The translations under genes were made by a program, and so were the position numbers. Under the pieces are notes generated by a model that worked only from the letters and a program-made list of their open reading frames with translations, was not told where the DNA came from and searched no databases. Below, one piece after another: positions 8,476-16,931 of a stretch of 64,000 bases of DNA (position 1 is its first letter; each line of letters opens with the position of its first letter). The DNA is from Bacteroidota bacterium (lineage in GTDB: Bacteria; Bacteroidota; Bacteroidia; Chitinophagales; Chitinophagaceae): the NCBI GenBank assembly GCA_016868775.1, contig VGFT01000003.1, forward strand, positions 124,001-188,000, written 5' to 3'.

Positions 8476-10905
8476 ATGACGATCTCTTATCACTGGCTAA
8501 GCGAATATTTACCTCAGCCCATCGATCCCGATCGGCTCGGTCGGATCTTGACATCCATTGGACTCGAAGTGGAAAAACAAATCCCTTATGAAGAAATAAA
8601 AGGGGGATTGCAAGGGGTTGTCATCGGTAAGGTATTGGAAGTGCTTCCGCACCCCAACGCCGACCGGCTCCGGCTCACCCAGGTGGATGTAGGCCAGCCC
8701 CAACCCTTGCACATCGTTTGCGGTGCGCCCAATGTAGCCGTCGGGCAAACCGTATTGGTAGCCACGATCGGCTCCACCATCTTCCCGCTTACCGGAGATC
8801 CCATCACCCTGAAAAAAGCGAAGATCCGCGGAGCGGAAAGTCAGGGAATGATCTGCGCTGAAGATGAATTGGGCCTGGGCCCTTCACACGACGGCATTCT
8901 CGTACTGAACGAACCGCTCACACCCGGAACCCCTGCGGCGGAATATTTTAAACCCAATAGTGATATTGTTTACGAAATCGGACTAACGCCCAATCGCATG
9001 GATGCAATGAGCCATTGGGGCGTGGCCCGAGACGTATGCGCTTATCTGTCGCACCACGAACGAACCGAATGCAGACCAGTGTTGCCCACCTCCCCTTCGC
9101 TTTCTTCCAAGGGAAAAAAAGCTCCGATCGAAATTCGGATCCAGGATCCGGCGGATTGTCCCCGTTACTGTGGCATCTCCCTGCAAGGCGTTGAAGTAAA
9201 GGAATCGCCGCGCTGGTTGCAGCAACGTTTGAAATCGGTAGGTGTACGGCCGATCAATAACCTGGTAGACATCACCAACTATTTACTCCACGAAACCGGT
9301 CAGCCTCTGCATGCCTTTGATGCCGACAAAATCCGCGGGGGACGGATCGAGGTAAAAAAATTGGAAAAGGGTACAAAGTTTGTCACCCTCGACGATAAAT
9401 CCCGCTCGCTGCAGACAGACGACCTGATGATCTGCGATGCCGAAGGCGGACTTTGCCTAGCCGGTGTTTTTGGCGGAAAAGAATCTGGCGTAAGCGAGCA
9501 AACAAAAAATATTTTTCTGGAGAGCGCCTGCTTTCACGGCGTGAATATTCGGAAAACTTCTTTTCACCACGGATTGCGCACCGACGCAGCCCTGCGTTTT
9601 GAAAAAGGAACGGATTCGGGAATTTGTGAACGCGTACTGCTACGGGCGGTACAACTCATCACCGAGATCGCCGGGGGAAATGTAGTGGGCGACCTGATCG
9701 ATCTGTACCCCGGAAAAAAAGAAAAAGTAGAGATCTCCCTGAGCTGGCAATACCTCAAAAAACTGAGCGGAAAAAATTATCACCCGGATGCCGTTCGTTC
9801 GATCTTACTGGCCCTGGGCTTTGAGATCCTGCGGGAATCCGACAATGAATTTCGCGTCGCTGTACCCAGTTTTAAAACGGATATCGAACAGCCGGCGGAT
9901 CTGGTCGAAGAGATCTTACGCATCGATGGGCTGGATAATATTCCGATCCCCCAAACGATCCGGATCAGTCCCGCTGTTTCCAACCAGGACCGTTTCATTC
10001 ATCTCCAGGAAACCATTGCCGATCGATTAGCGGGACAAGGTTTTCAGGAGATCCTCACCAACTCCATCACCAATCGGGATTACTTCTCCGAGGAAGAGTC
10101 GGCCCACCTGGTACAAATGATCAACAGCCTGAGCCAGGAGTTGAATGTAATGCGTCCACGACTGCTGGAAACCGCACTCGAAGTAGTAGCGCACAACCTG
10201 AACCATAAAAACAGCTCGCTTCGTTTGTTTGAATTTGGAAAAACGTATGAATACCGGGGCGGAACACAATATCTAGAAACCCCCAAACTGATTCTGATCT
10301 GGAGCGGCAACTTGCAAGAAGGCGATTGGAAACAAGCAGCGCGTGCAGCAGACCTTTTTGAAGTGAAATCGCAACTAAACACCCTACTTCAGTGGCTGGG
10401 CATTGAAAACGTAACCGAGGAATATCCCGAAAGCTTGGCACAGACGCTGGATCCGGTTCGCTGGATTTCCTCAGGCATCTGTCTGGCAGAAGGAGGAGAA
10501 GTTGCTACCCAAACCCTGGGCCGGTTTGGCATCAAACAACCGGTTTTCTATGCCGAGCTGGCCTGGCAGCCCTTAGTGGAGCGGTCGCTGCAACTCCAAA
10601 AGAAGATAACCCCACTTCCTAAGTTTCCGGCCGTACAACGAGATCTCTCCCTGCTGGTGGGAAGAGCGATGAGCTGGACCCAGATCCGGGGTGCTGTGCA
10701 GAAGATCGGACTGGAAAATCTTCAGGGTATCAAACTCTTTGATATATTCGAAAGCGACAAACTCGGTGCCGACAAGCGGTCGATGGCCATCAACCTGACC
10801 TTTCAGCATTCTGAAAAAACCCTAACGGATGCGGAGATCGACGGGTGGATGCAACAAGTGATCGATGCGTTATCTTCTGAATGCGGAGCCGAGATCCGAA
10901 AATAA
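8476..10905 (+). CDS. pheT: Phenylalanyl-tRNA synthetase beta subunit
   Basis: An 809-residue protein, full length for bacterial PheT. The order is an EMAP/tRNA-binding domain (residues about 40-150, VIGKVLEVLPHPNADRLRLTQVDVG), the B3/B4 editing domain (RYCGISLQGVEV through HGVNIRKTSFHHGLRTDAALRFEKG), the B5 domain, the core synthetase fold, and the C-terminal ferredoxin-like anticodon-binding domain (PKFPAVQRDLSLLVG). It works as an alpha2beta2 enzyme; pheS is not in this window. TATCTTCG at 8456-8463 resembles the -7 promoter box. Confidence 0.97.
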   Translation: MTISYHWLSEYLPQPIDPDRLGRILTSIGLEVEKQIPYEEIKGGLQGVVIGKVLEVLPHPNADRLRLTQVDVGQPQPLHIVCGAPNVAVGQTVLVATIGSTIFPLTGDPITLKKAKIRGAESQGMICAEDELGLGPSHDGILVLNEPLTPGTPAAEYFKPNSDIVYEIGLTPNRMDAMSHWGVARDVCAYLSHHERTECRPVLPTSPSLSSKGKKAPIEIRIQDPADCPRYCGISLQGVEVKESPRWLQQRLKSVGVRPINNLVDITNYLLHETGQPLHAFDADKIRGGRIEVKKLEKGTKFVTLDDKSRSLQTDDLMICDAEGGLCLAGVFGGKESGVSEQTKNIFLESACFHGVNIRKTSFHHGLRTDAALRFEKGTDSGICERVLLRAVQLITEIAGGNVVGDLIDLYPGKKEKVEISLSWQYLKKLSGKNYHPDAVRSILLALGFEILRESDNEFRVAVPSFKTDIEQPADLVEEILRIDGLDNIPIPQTIRISPAVSNQDRFIHLQETIADRLAGQGFQEILTNSITNRDYFSEEESAHLVQMINSLSQELNVMRPRLLETALEVVAHNLNHKNSSLRLFEFGKTYEYRGGTQYLETPKLILIWSGNLQEGDWKQAARAADLFEVKSQLNTLLQWLGIENVTEEYPESLAQTLDPVRWISSGICLAEGGEVATQTLGRFGIKQPVFYAELAWQPLVERSLQLQKKITPLPKFPAVQRDLSLLVGRAMSWTQIRGAVQKIGLENLQGIKLFDIFESDKLGADKRSMAINLTFQHSEKTLTDAEIDGWMQQVIDALSSECGAEIRK

Positions 10906-11189
10906 TCTACTTGGAAGCAACCCTTAAACGCATACTGGACAAACTGCAGCAACTGACGCGGCGCCACAAAGCCCTGCATCAGGAAAACGAGCGCTTGCAG
11001 CGTTATATACGGGAAACGGAAGAAAAATTAAAACAGGCACAGGAACAGGTTCAGCACCTGCGTACCCAACTGGATGTCCTGAAGCTCAATGCCGGCGAAT
11101 TGAATGCGGCCGACAAAAAAGAGATCGAGAAAAAGCTCAACGGGTACCTGAAAGAGATCGACCGATGCATCGCCTTACTCAGTGAATAA
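10881..11189 (+). CDS. Small coiled-coil protein between pheT and zapA
   Basis: A 102-residue protein, almost wholly coiled coil (KLQQLTRRHKALHQENERLQ and following heptads), ending in a short helical tail. The ATG at 10881 overlaps the 3' end of pheT by 25 bases; a TTG at 10911 is an alternative start. It is directly ahead of zapA, with its TAA eight bases before the ZapA ATG. A small coiled-coil protein beside ZapA suggests a ZapB-like cell-division partner, but that is inference from position and shape, not from recognised homology. Confidence 0.7.
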   Translation: MRSRDPKIIYLEATLKRILDKLQQLTRRHKALHQENERLQRYIRETEEKLKQAQEQVQHLRTQLDVLKLNAGELNAADKKEIEKKLNGYLKEIDRCIALLSE

Positions 11190-11196
11190 AAATCAT

Positions 11197-11502
11197 ATGT
11201 CCAATCTAATCCCCATCTCTGCTGTCATTGGCGACCGAAGCTACCGGATCAAGATCCAACCGCAGGACGAGGAGGTCGTTCGCAAGACCCTCAAAATGAT
11301 CAACGACAAGATTCTGGAATTCCGAACCCTATTCGCCGGAAAGGACATGCAAGACTACATCGCCATGGTGATCATCTGGTTCGCCACTGAGCAGATCGCT
11401 CAACAAGCAGCGGGAATTGAGAATGAGGAACTACAGGTGCGCATGGATAAGATCGAAGCACTCCTGGATGAAATGATGGGAGGTTTAGGGAACAGGGAGT
11501 AG
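11197..11502 (+). CDS. zapA: Cell division protein ZapA
   Basis: A 101-residue protein with the ZapA pattern: an N-terminal beta-rich head (IPISAVIGDRSYRIKIQPQDEEVVRKTLKMINDKI), then a helix that forms the coiled-coil dimer (YIAMVIIWFATEQIAQQ). ZapA binds FtsZ and bundles its filaments at the division site. The ATG at 11197 is preferred to a GTG at 11182 that overlaps the upstream stop and adds five residues. Probably cotranscribed with pheT and the coiled-coil gene. Confidence 0.88.
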   Translation: MSNLIPISAVIGDRSYRIKIQPQDEEVVRKTLKMINDKILEFRTLFAGKDMQDYIAMVIIWFATEQIAQQAAGIENEELQVRMDKIEALLDEMMGGLGNRE

Positions 11503-11574
11503 GGTTTAGTACAGAACATACTGCCGTACTGTAATAAACCTAGTGCCCTAAACGCTAAACCCTAAACACTAAAC
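11482..11574. repeat. CTAAACn heptamer array with facing GTTTAG copies
   Basis: Four CTAAAC units occur with an exact 7-base period at 11548, 11555, 11562 and 11569. Two GTTTAG units in the opposite sense sit at 11483 and 11504, 21 bases apart. Between them is TACAG...CTGTA. The whole can fold into a long imperfect hairpin between the convergent zapA and thioredoxin genes and may act as a terminator, though it lacks a T run. Confidence 0.75.
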
Positions 11575-12699
11575 TTACTTTAGCATTTTCTCCAACGTAC
11601 GCATCAACTTCTCTCCTCTAAAATTTTTCCCAACGATCATGCCATTGGGGTCGATGAGCAGGTTTTGGGGAATGGCCCGGATTCCGTACTGAACGGCCAC
11701 GGCATTGTTCCAGAATTTCAGGTCGCTGACGTGTGTCCACGCGAGCTTGTCGTCGTGAATGGCCTTCATCCATTTGTCTTTTTGCCCAGGGCGATCCAGC
11801 GATACGCCCAGTACCTGAAAGTTCCGGTCCCGATAGGTCTCAAAAGCTTTCACCACATTGGGGTTTTCAACGCGACAGGGTCCGCACCAACTGGACCAAA
11901 AATCGACCAACACATATTTCCCGCGAAAGGAGGAAAGTGCTATAGGCTGATCAAGTGTATCATTTTGTACAAATTCCATTGCAGCCACCCCCACTTGCGT
12001 GCGCTTGGCCATGTCGAGACTTTGTTTGAATTCGATCATGGAAGGATATTGCTTCTCATTATTTGATAATAAGTTATAGAGGGGTTCGACGGAGGCGGGA
12101 TCAATATCCCAACCTGCATACTCTTGCAACACATAGGGTGAGATTGGTGTGTTAGACGTTTGGATCAAAAAGCGCCGATACACATTCTCACGACGCAGGG
12201 CATCGATCGAGCCTAATTTCTCTTCAACCATCGCTTGCTTGGCCGTTTCTTTTGCCTTCCCATAGGATTGATACTCGCCGATCAAGGATTCGTATTGCGC
12301 ATCGTAACCTGCCGATTTCTTTTTCAGCTTTTCAAATGCCCGGTGCGCTTCCGAGCCACGAACTTGAAATCGTTTGGCATCCGCCGTCATCGAAACCCGC
12401 TGCCTGCCCGGCATCAGAAAAATTTCTTTCATCAGATTTTTGGTTCCGGGTGTGGTGGAACGGATCATGAGTCGGGCGAGCGTGGGCTCAACAATATTTC
12501 CTTCCAAACGAAATTGTCCGCCTTCCACAACCACACTGTCCATTTTCCACCCTTGCGCGCCCCGGTATTGAAACTGTATCTTTTGGGAGAGCGGGTCGAA
12601 CCCGATCAGTTTTCCCTCTATTACAAAAGCCCGCGAGGAGGTCTGTGCCAACAATGACAAGGGCAGAAGAAACGCAAAAACAAAGGCAGTTCGCAGCAT
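11575..12699 (-). CDS. Exported DUF4369 plus TlpA-like thioredoxin protein
   Basis: A 374-residue protein with a Sec signal peptide (MLRTAFVFAFLLPLSLLAQ). Residues about 25-130 resemble the beta-rich DUF4369 domain found in Bacteroidota thioredoxin-like proteins. A helical linker follows, then a TlpA/ResA-type thioredoxin fold from about 235, with active site WCGPC in FWSSWCGPCRVENPN and the cis-Pro loop AIPQNLL. It probably acts in the periplasm on disulfides, for example in extracytoplasmic protein or cytochrome maturation; the partner is not evident. Confidence 0.88.
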   Translation of the reverse strand: MLRTAFVFAFLLPLSLLAQTSSRAFVIEGKLIGFDPLSQKIQFQYRGAQGWKMDSVVVEGGQFRLEGNIVEPTLARLMIRSTTPGTKNLMKEIFLMPGRQRVSMTADAKRFQVRGSEAHRAFEKLKKKSAGYDAQYESLIGEYQSYGKAKETAKQAMVEEKLGSIDALRRENVYRRFLIQTSNTPISPYVLQEYAGWDIDPASVEPLYNLLSNNEKQYPSMIEFKQSLDMAKRTQVGVAAMEFVQNDTLDQPIALSSFRGKYVLVDFWSSWCGPCRVENPNVVKAFETYRDRNFQVLGVSLDRPGQKDKWMKAIHDDKLAWTHVSDLKFWNNAVAVQYGIRAIPQNLLIDPNGMIVGKNFRGEKLMRTLEKMLK

Positions 12700-12789
12700 A
12701 ACACTATTTTATCGCTCAAGTTAACCCCTTCCCGCCAAAGCGGGGCAACCATGGTTAACAGGTGATTTTCCGCATTCGCCCCGAAATCG

Positions 12790-12797
12790 TACCTTTG
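12790..12797 (+). promoter_or_regulatory. -7 promoter box for rny (TACCTTTG)
   Basis: Exact TAnnTTTG octamer 92 bases before the rny ATG, giving a leader of roughly 85 bases that contains two palindromes. Confidence 0.55.
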
Positions 12798-12808
12798 TAG
12801 GACAGCTG

Positions 12809-12846
12809 ATCAATTGATATTCAAGTATTTGTAAATCAACTAGTTG
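12809..12846. other. Two perfect palindromes in the rny leader
   Basis: ATCAATTGAT (12809-12818) and CAACTAGTTG (12837-12846) are perfect 10-base palindromes 28 bases apart centre to centre. The second is flanked by the direct repeats TTGTAAAT (or TTTGTAAAT). They lie between the promoter box and the start codon. Confidence 0.6.
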
Positions 12847-12888
12847 TAAATAATACTTCTTTTGTGTACCTATTAAACAACCGAATTC

Positions 12889-14454
12889 ATGGACCCGAAT
12901 ATATTACTGGCCATTTTAGCTTGCGGGGGCTTGGTCGTGGGCCTCGTCCTGGGCAAGTTCATTTTTACCGGCAGCACGCAGAAAAAAATTGAGGAAGCCG
13001 AAGCGAATGCAGCGACCATACTGAAAGAGGCAGAGCTCCGCGCCGAGACCATGAGGAAAGAAAAAGAGGTGGAGGCAAAGGAACGTTTCGTGCAGTTAAA
13101 AGCCGCGCATGAAAAAGAGGTCTTCGAAAAAAACAAGAAGATCAACGACACCGAGAACCGCATCCGTCAAAAAGAGCAGTCGATCAGCCAGAAAGAAGGC
13201 AACCTGGATAAGCAGCTCAAGGACAACGAGGCCATCAAAGAAAACTTAAACCGGCAGATCGAGCTGAACAATCAGCGAAAGGTGGAGTTGGACAAAAAGC
13301 AGGAGGAGCATGTACGCCGACTGGAAAAGATCGCCAACCTATCGGCCGAGGAAGCCCGCAATCAACTCGTAGAAAGTTTGAAACAAGAGGCCGAAACCCG
13401 AGCCTTGGCCTTGCAGCAGGAGATCATTGAGGATGCCAAGCAAAAAGCCGGTAAGGAAGCGCGCAAGATCATCATTCAAACCATTCAGCGCACGGCTGCC
13501 GAGCAGGCGATTGAAAATACGATCACCGTATTCCATTTAGAGAGCGATGAGATCAAGGGGCAGATCATTGGACGGGAAGGCCGCAACATCCGCGCCATTG
13601 AGGCCGCGACCGGAGTAGACCTAATCGTAGATGACACACCGGAGGCCATCTTGTTATCAAGCTTCGATCCGCTTCGTCGCGAGATCGCGCGCTTGAGTTT
13701 ACAGCGTTTGGTGGCCGATGGACGGATCCATCCCGCCCGCATCGAGGAGGTGGTCGAAAAAACCCGTCGCCAGATCGAGGAGCAAGTGATGGAGATCGGA
13801 GAACGCACCGTCATTGAACTCGGCATACATGGTTTACATAAAGAGCTGGTGCGCATGGTGGGAAGAATGCGATTCCGTTCTTCATACGGACAGAATTTGC
13901 TCATGCACAGCCGGGAAACAGCCAACCTTTGCGCCACGATGGCCGCGGAGCTCGGTCTGAATCCAAAGTTGGCCAAGCGAGCCGGACTGCTCCACGATAT
14001 TGGAAAAGTTCCCGATGAAGAAAGCGAATTGAGTCACGCCCTACTGGGTGCCAAGCTGGCTGAAAAATATGGCGAGAACCCTGCTGTGGTCAATGCCATT
14101 GCAGCCCACCACGATGAAGCGGAGATGCAGTACGTGATTTCTCCCATCATACAGGCGTGTGATGCCATTAGCGGAGCCCGTCCCGGTGCTCGTCGCGAGA
14201 TCATGCAACAGTATTTGCAGCGGATCAAGGACCTAGAGAACCTGGCCATGAATTATTCCGGCGTAGAAAAGGCCTATGCCATCCAGGCCGGCAGGGAATT
14301 GCGGGTAATCGTGGAGGCCGACAAGGTGAGTGACCAGGACTCGGACCGCCTCTCTTTTGAGATCGCCCAGAAGATTCAGACCGAAATGACCTTCCCCGGA
14401 CAGATCAAAGTGACGGTCATTCGTGAAAAAAGAGCCGTGAACGTTGCCCGATAA
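12889..14454 (+). CDS. rny: Ribonuclease Y
   Basis: A 521-residue membrane-anchored endoribonuclease that starts mRNA decay. Residues 3-24 form the N-terminal membrane helix, residues about 30-200 a long coiled coil, then a KH RNA-binding domain ([13 protein letters not shown], Gly 228) and an HD domain with HDIGK at about 369-373. The C-terminus [12 protein letters not shown] is the usual RNase Y ending. Length matches the family. It has its own promoter box and long leader and is closed by a strong terminator. Confidence 0.96.
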   Translation: MDPNILLAILACGGLVVGLVLGKFIFTGSTQKKIEEAEANAATILKEAELRAETMRKEKEVEAKERFVQLKAAHEKEVFEKNKKINDTENRIRQKEQSISQKEGNLDKQLKDNEAIKENLNRQIELNNQRKVELDKKQEEHVRRLEKIANLSAEEARNQLVESLKQEAETRALALQQEIIEDAKQKAGKEARKIIIQTIQRTAAEQAIENTITVFHLESDEIKGQIIGREGRNIRAIEAATGVDLIVDDTPEAILLSSFDPLRREIARLSLQRLVADGRIHPARIEEVVEKTRRQIEEQVMEIGERTVIELGIHGLHKELVRMVGRMRFRSSYGQNLLMHSRETANLCATMAAELGLNPKLAKRAGLLHDIGKVPDEESELSHALLGAKLAEKYGENPAVVNAIAAHHDEAEMQYVISPIIQACDAISGARPGARREIMQQYLQRIKDLENLAMNYSGVEKAYAIQAGRELRVIVEADKVSDQDSDRLSFEIAQKIQTEMTFPGQIKVTVIREKRAVNVAR

Positions 14455-14482
14455 ACAGAAAAACCTCAGGGTCAAGCATTTG

Positions 14483-14508
14483 CCCCCGGCCCTCCGCCGG
14501 GGGTTTTT
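14483..14508 (+). terminator. Rho-independent terminator after rny
   Basis: The perfect stem CCCCCGGC / GCCGGGGG closes a five-base loop (14483-14503) and is followed by five T residues, 28 bases after the rny stop. Confidence 0.92.
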
Positions 14509-14542
14509 CATCTCTTTATTTCAGGAATTCGACCACATCCCT

Positions 14543-14550
14543 TACCTTTG
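14543..14550 (+). promoter_or_regulatory. -7 promoter box for rplS (TACCTTTG)
   Basis: Exact TAnnTTTG octamer 23 bases before the rplS ATG. The leader would be very short. Confidence 0.55.
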
Positions 14551-14572
14551 CCCTCCCTAAAAATTGGAAACC

Positions 14573-14932
14573 ATGAACGCGGTCACGTACATCCACGAGC
14601 AACTCACGGGAAAAAAGAATTACCCTGCTTTCAAGCCGGGCGATAACATCACCGTAAACTACAAGATCATTGAGGGCTCAAAAGAGCGTATCCAGTCATT
14701 CAAAGGAGACGTGATCAAATCACAGGGACGTGGCGCTACTGCCTCTTTCACCGTTCGCAAGATCTCGGATGGCGTAGGGGTAGAGCGGGTGTTTCCCTTC
14801 TTCTCTCCTAACATTGAATCGATCCAATTGAACAAGACCGGAAACGTCCGTCGCGCCAAGCTCTTTTATCAGCGCAAACGCAGTGGTAAGAGTGCCCGCA
14901 TCCGCGAAAAGCGCATGGCCGTATCGGAGTAA
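14573..14932 (+). CDS. rplS: Ribosomal protein L19
   Basis: A 119-residue protein of the large ribosomal subunit, lying at the interface with the small subunit. The segments FKPGDNITVNYKIIEGSKERIQSFKGDVI and the conserved RRAKLFYQRKRSGKSARIREKR tail are typical. The ATG at 14573 is chosen over an in-frame TTG at 14564, which would lie very close to the transcription start. Confidence 0.97.
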   Translation: MNAVTYIHEQLTGKKNYPAFKPGDNITVNYKIIEGSKERIQSFKGDVIKSQGRGATASFTVRKISDGVGVERVFPFFSPNIESIQLNKTGNVRRAKLFYQRKRSGKSARIREKRMAVSE

Positions 14933-14975
14933 TGAATCGGGCCTTTTCAAGCAGTATATTTTTCGGGATTTTTTA

Positions 14976-15008
14976 TTTGTATAGGCATAGCGATTGTTGC
15001 TATCTTTG
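14976..15008 (+). promoter_or_regulatory. Full Bacteroidota promoter for tatA (TTTG-N21-TATCTTTG)
   Basis: TTTG at 14976-14979 and TATCTTTG at 15001-15008 are separated by 21 bases, matching the Bacteroidota -33/-7 consensus in both boxes. The tatA ATG follows 17 bases later. Confidence 0.72.
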
Positions 15009-15025
15009 ATATTCAATCTTGAGTT

Positions 15026-15223
15026 ATGATACAGAATTTGCTGCTGGCATTCTCGTTTCAAGAGTTACTTCCAATTATCATCATTATCTTGATCTTATTT
15101 GGTGGCAAGAAAATTCCCGAGCTGATGCGTGGTATGGGAAGGGGTATACGCGAATTCCAAGACGCTAAAAACAATGTAAAAAAAGAAATCGAAGACAGCA
15201 CCAGCGAAACCAACAAGTCTTAA
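15026..15223 (+). CDS. tatA: Sec-independent translocase subunit TatA/E
   Basis: A 65-residue protein with an N-terminal hydrophobic helix ([14 protein letters not shown]), the hinge [20 protein letters not shown] and a charged tail. TatA oligomers form the passage for folded proteins across the inner membrane, with TatC as receptor. No tatC is in this window. It is preceded by one of the best promoters here and converges on the PabB gene with a 10-base gap. Confidence 0.92.
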   Translation: MIQNLLLAFSFQELLPIIIIILILFGGKKIPELMRGMGRGIREFQDAKNNVKKEIEDSTSETNKS

Positions 15224-15233
15224 CGAATTTATC

Positions 15234-16523
15234 TTAAGGCTCGTCGCTCTCTTTTTTTAATGCTTCCCGAATGCCCCTCGATTTCCAAAGGCATTCTTCC
15301 CATTCTTTTTCAGGATCGCTATATGCCGTAATACCAGAACCTACGTGATAGGAAAGGTACCCGCTGCTGGCGTTGTACTGCAGGCTGCGGATTACTACAT
15401 TCAGGTCAAAATCGCCATTGGGTTCGAGGTAGCCGACCGATCCTGAATACAACCCGCGGGCACTGTACTCATACCGATCGGTCAATTCCATCACCCGCAC
15501 CTTGGGCGCTCCCGTCATGGATCCCATCGGAAAACAGGCTTCCAGAATGTTGCGAAAACCGGTGCCGGACCGAAGTTGTCCGCTGACCGTCGATACCAAC
15601 TGATGCACCTGCGGAAAACTATGCAAGGCGCAGAGAGCCTCCACTCGCACCGTTCCTTTTTTGGATACCCGGGAAAGATCGTTTCGTACCAGATCTACCA
15701 CCATGATGTTTTCTGATCGGTCCTTGGGGCTTTCTTGCAGGGCCTGCGCCAGTTCTGAATCGACCGACGGATGAATGTCTCGAGGCGCCGTTCCTTTCAT
15801 GGGCCTAGACTCTACCCGATCGCCTTGTTTTTTTAAGAACCGCTCCGGACTGGCCCCCATCATCCAGCGGTGCTTGTTTCGATAAAAACTGGCGAAAGGT
15901 GCTTGGACAACCGCACACAATCTTTCGTAAACGGTAACAGGATCGAGCTGTACCCCGGCTGCGTAAAACTCCTGACAATAATTCAACTCATAACAATCGC
16001 CTCTTCGAATATGCGAAAGAACCTGTTCCAACGCTTCCCGGTATTGAGCCCGAGAACTGCGCGGTTGAAAATCGATCGAAGGAATTTCCGTAGAACTTAA
16101 CCTGTCTCGGCCAGCAAGGATCTGCTCCCAAACAGCTGCGGCATCCGGTGCCCAAATATGAATCCGGTCGCCAAGAAGTTGAATCCGCACAACCGGCTCA
16201 AAGACGTATAAGTCGGGGAACCCGATGGGATCGAGGTGCCGGGAAGGAAGTTTCTCCAGATGATCCTTTAATCCATACCCGATTTGTACAACGTATCCAA
16301 TTTCAGAGGAACAAAGGAAAGCATCCAGATCATTCAGCGATCCGTCCATACCTAATTCAAACGACCGGGCAACGCCTAGGGCAAGTTGATGGGGAAAGGC
16401 ATAATCGAGATCCTTCGCAGCCGAACCGCCAAACACACAAAACACCTCATGGGTGGAGGCCCATCGAAGAAGCCCAGGCAGACCCCAAGGCAATTCATGC
16501 AGGTCTTTTTCCAGTCTTGTCAT
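15234..16523 (-). CDS. pabB: Anthranilate synthase component I family protein, probably aminodeoxychorismate synthase PabB
   Basis: A 429-residue chorismate-binding enzyme. The C-terminal catalytic domain carries the family segments GDCYELNYCQEF, SPERFL, SRPMKGTAPRD, ENIMVVDLVRNDLSRV, FPMGSMTGAPKVRVME and a final YHVGSGITAYSDPEKEWEE. The variable N-terminal region and moderate length favour PabB (folate pathway) over TrpE, but the sequence alone does not prove it. No glutamine amidotransferase subunit is adjacent. Confidence 0.85.
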   Translation of the reverse strand: MTRLEKDLHELPWGLPGLLRWASTHEVFCVFGGSAAKDLDYAFPHQLALGVARSFELGMDGSLNDLDAFLCSSEIGYVVQIGYGLKDHLEKLPSRHLDPIGFPDLYVFEPVVRIQLLGDRIHIWAPDAAAVWEQILAGRDRLSSTEIPSIDFQPRSSRAQYREALEQVLSHIRRGDCYELNYCQEFYAAGVQLDPVTVYERLCAVVQAPFASFYRNKHRWMMGASPERFLKKQGDRVESRPMKGTAPRDIHPSVDSELAQALQESPKDRSENIMVVDLVRNDLSRVSKKGTVRVEALCALHSFPQVHQLVSTVSGQLRSGTGFRNILEACFPMGSMTGAPKVRVMELTDRYEYSARGLYSGSVGYLEPNGDFDLNVVIRSLQYNASSGYLSYHVGSGITAYSDPEKEWEECLWKSRGIREALKKESDEP

Positions 16524-16550
16524 GGGTGTAAACGGGAAAGGGAACGACGA

Positions 16551-16865
16551 TCAGTAATCATCGTCGGCGGCTTCTTCATCAAATCCTTCGTCGTCGAACA
16601 GATCATTCAATTCTTCGTCCTCTTCAAAATTCAACTCTTCTTCTTTATTCTCCGATTTGCCGGTTCGGGATTTGGGAATGTCGAACTCATCAAAATCAGG
16701 ATCCCACGCTTCTTCCTCCTCATTATCTTTTTCCCATTCGTCGTCTGGCTCCTCTTGTTCTTCTTCCTCCGCTTTTTTCTTCGCCGCAACAAGTACAAGT
16801 GCTCCCTCGGTGGTTACTCCCCAAAATGGTTGGTCAGATAGTTGAAGGTTCGATATCACTTGCAT
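16551..16865 (-). CDS. Small highly acidic protein of unknown function
   Basis: A 104-residue protein. Residues about 28-34 are a short basic patch (AAKKKAE); from there on it is dominated by Glu and Asp, with the recurring element DPDFDEFDIPKS and an acidic C-terminus (DLFDDEGFDEEAADDDY). It is probably disordered. I recall similar acidic proteins in other Bacteroidota but assign no function. It lies between purA and pabB on the same strand, 66 and 27 bases away, and may be cotranscribed with them. Confidence 0.65.
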   Translation of the reverse strand: MQVISNLQLSDQPFWGVTTEGALVLVAAKKKAEEEEQEEPDDEWEKDNEEEEAWDPDFDEFDIPKSRTGKSENKEEELNFEEDEELNDLFDDEGFDEEAADDDY

Positions 16866-16931
16866 AAAAAGAGATTCATACTGTAAATTTTCTGCGTTCC
16901 GACAAATCCGCCAAATTTTTCGACATAATTT

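Noticed and set aside
11548-11574. CTAAAC repeats considered as a CRISPR array or chromosome end
   Set aside because: Units are only seven bases with no spacers, and genes continue on both sides.
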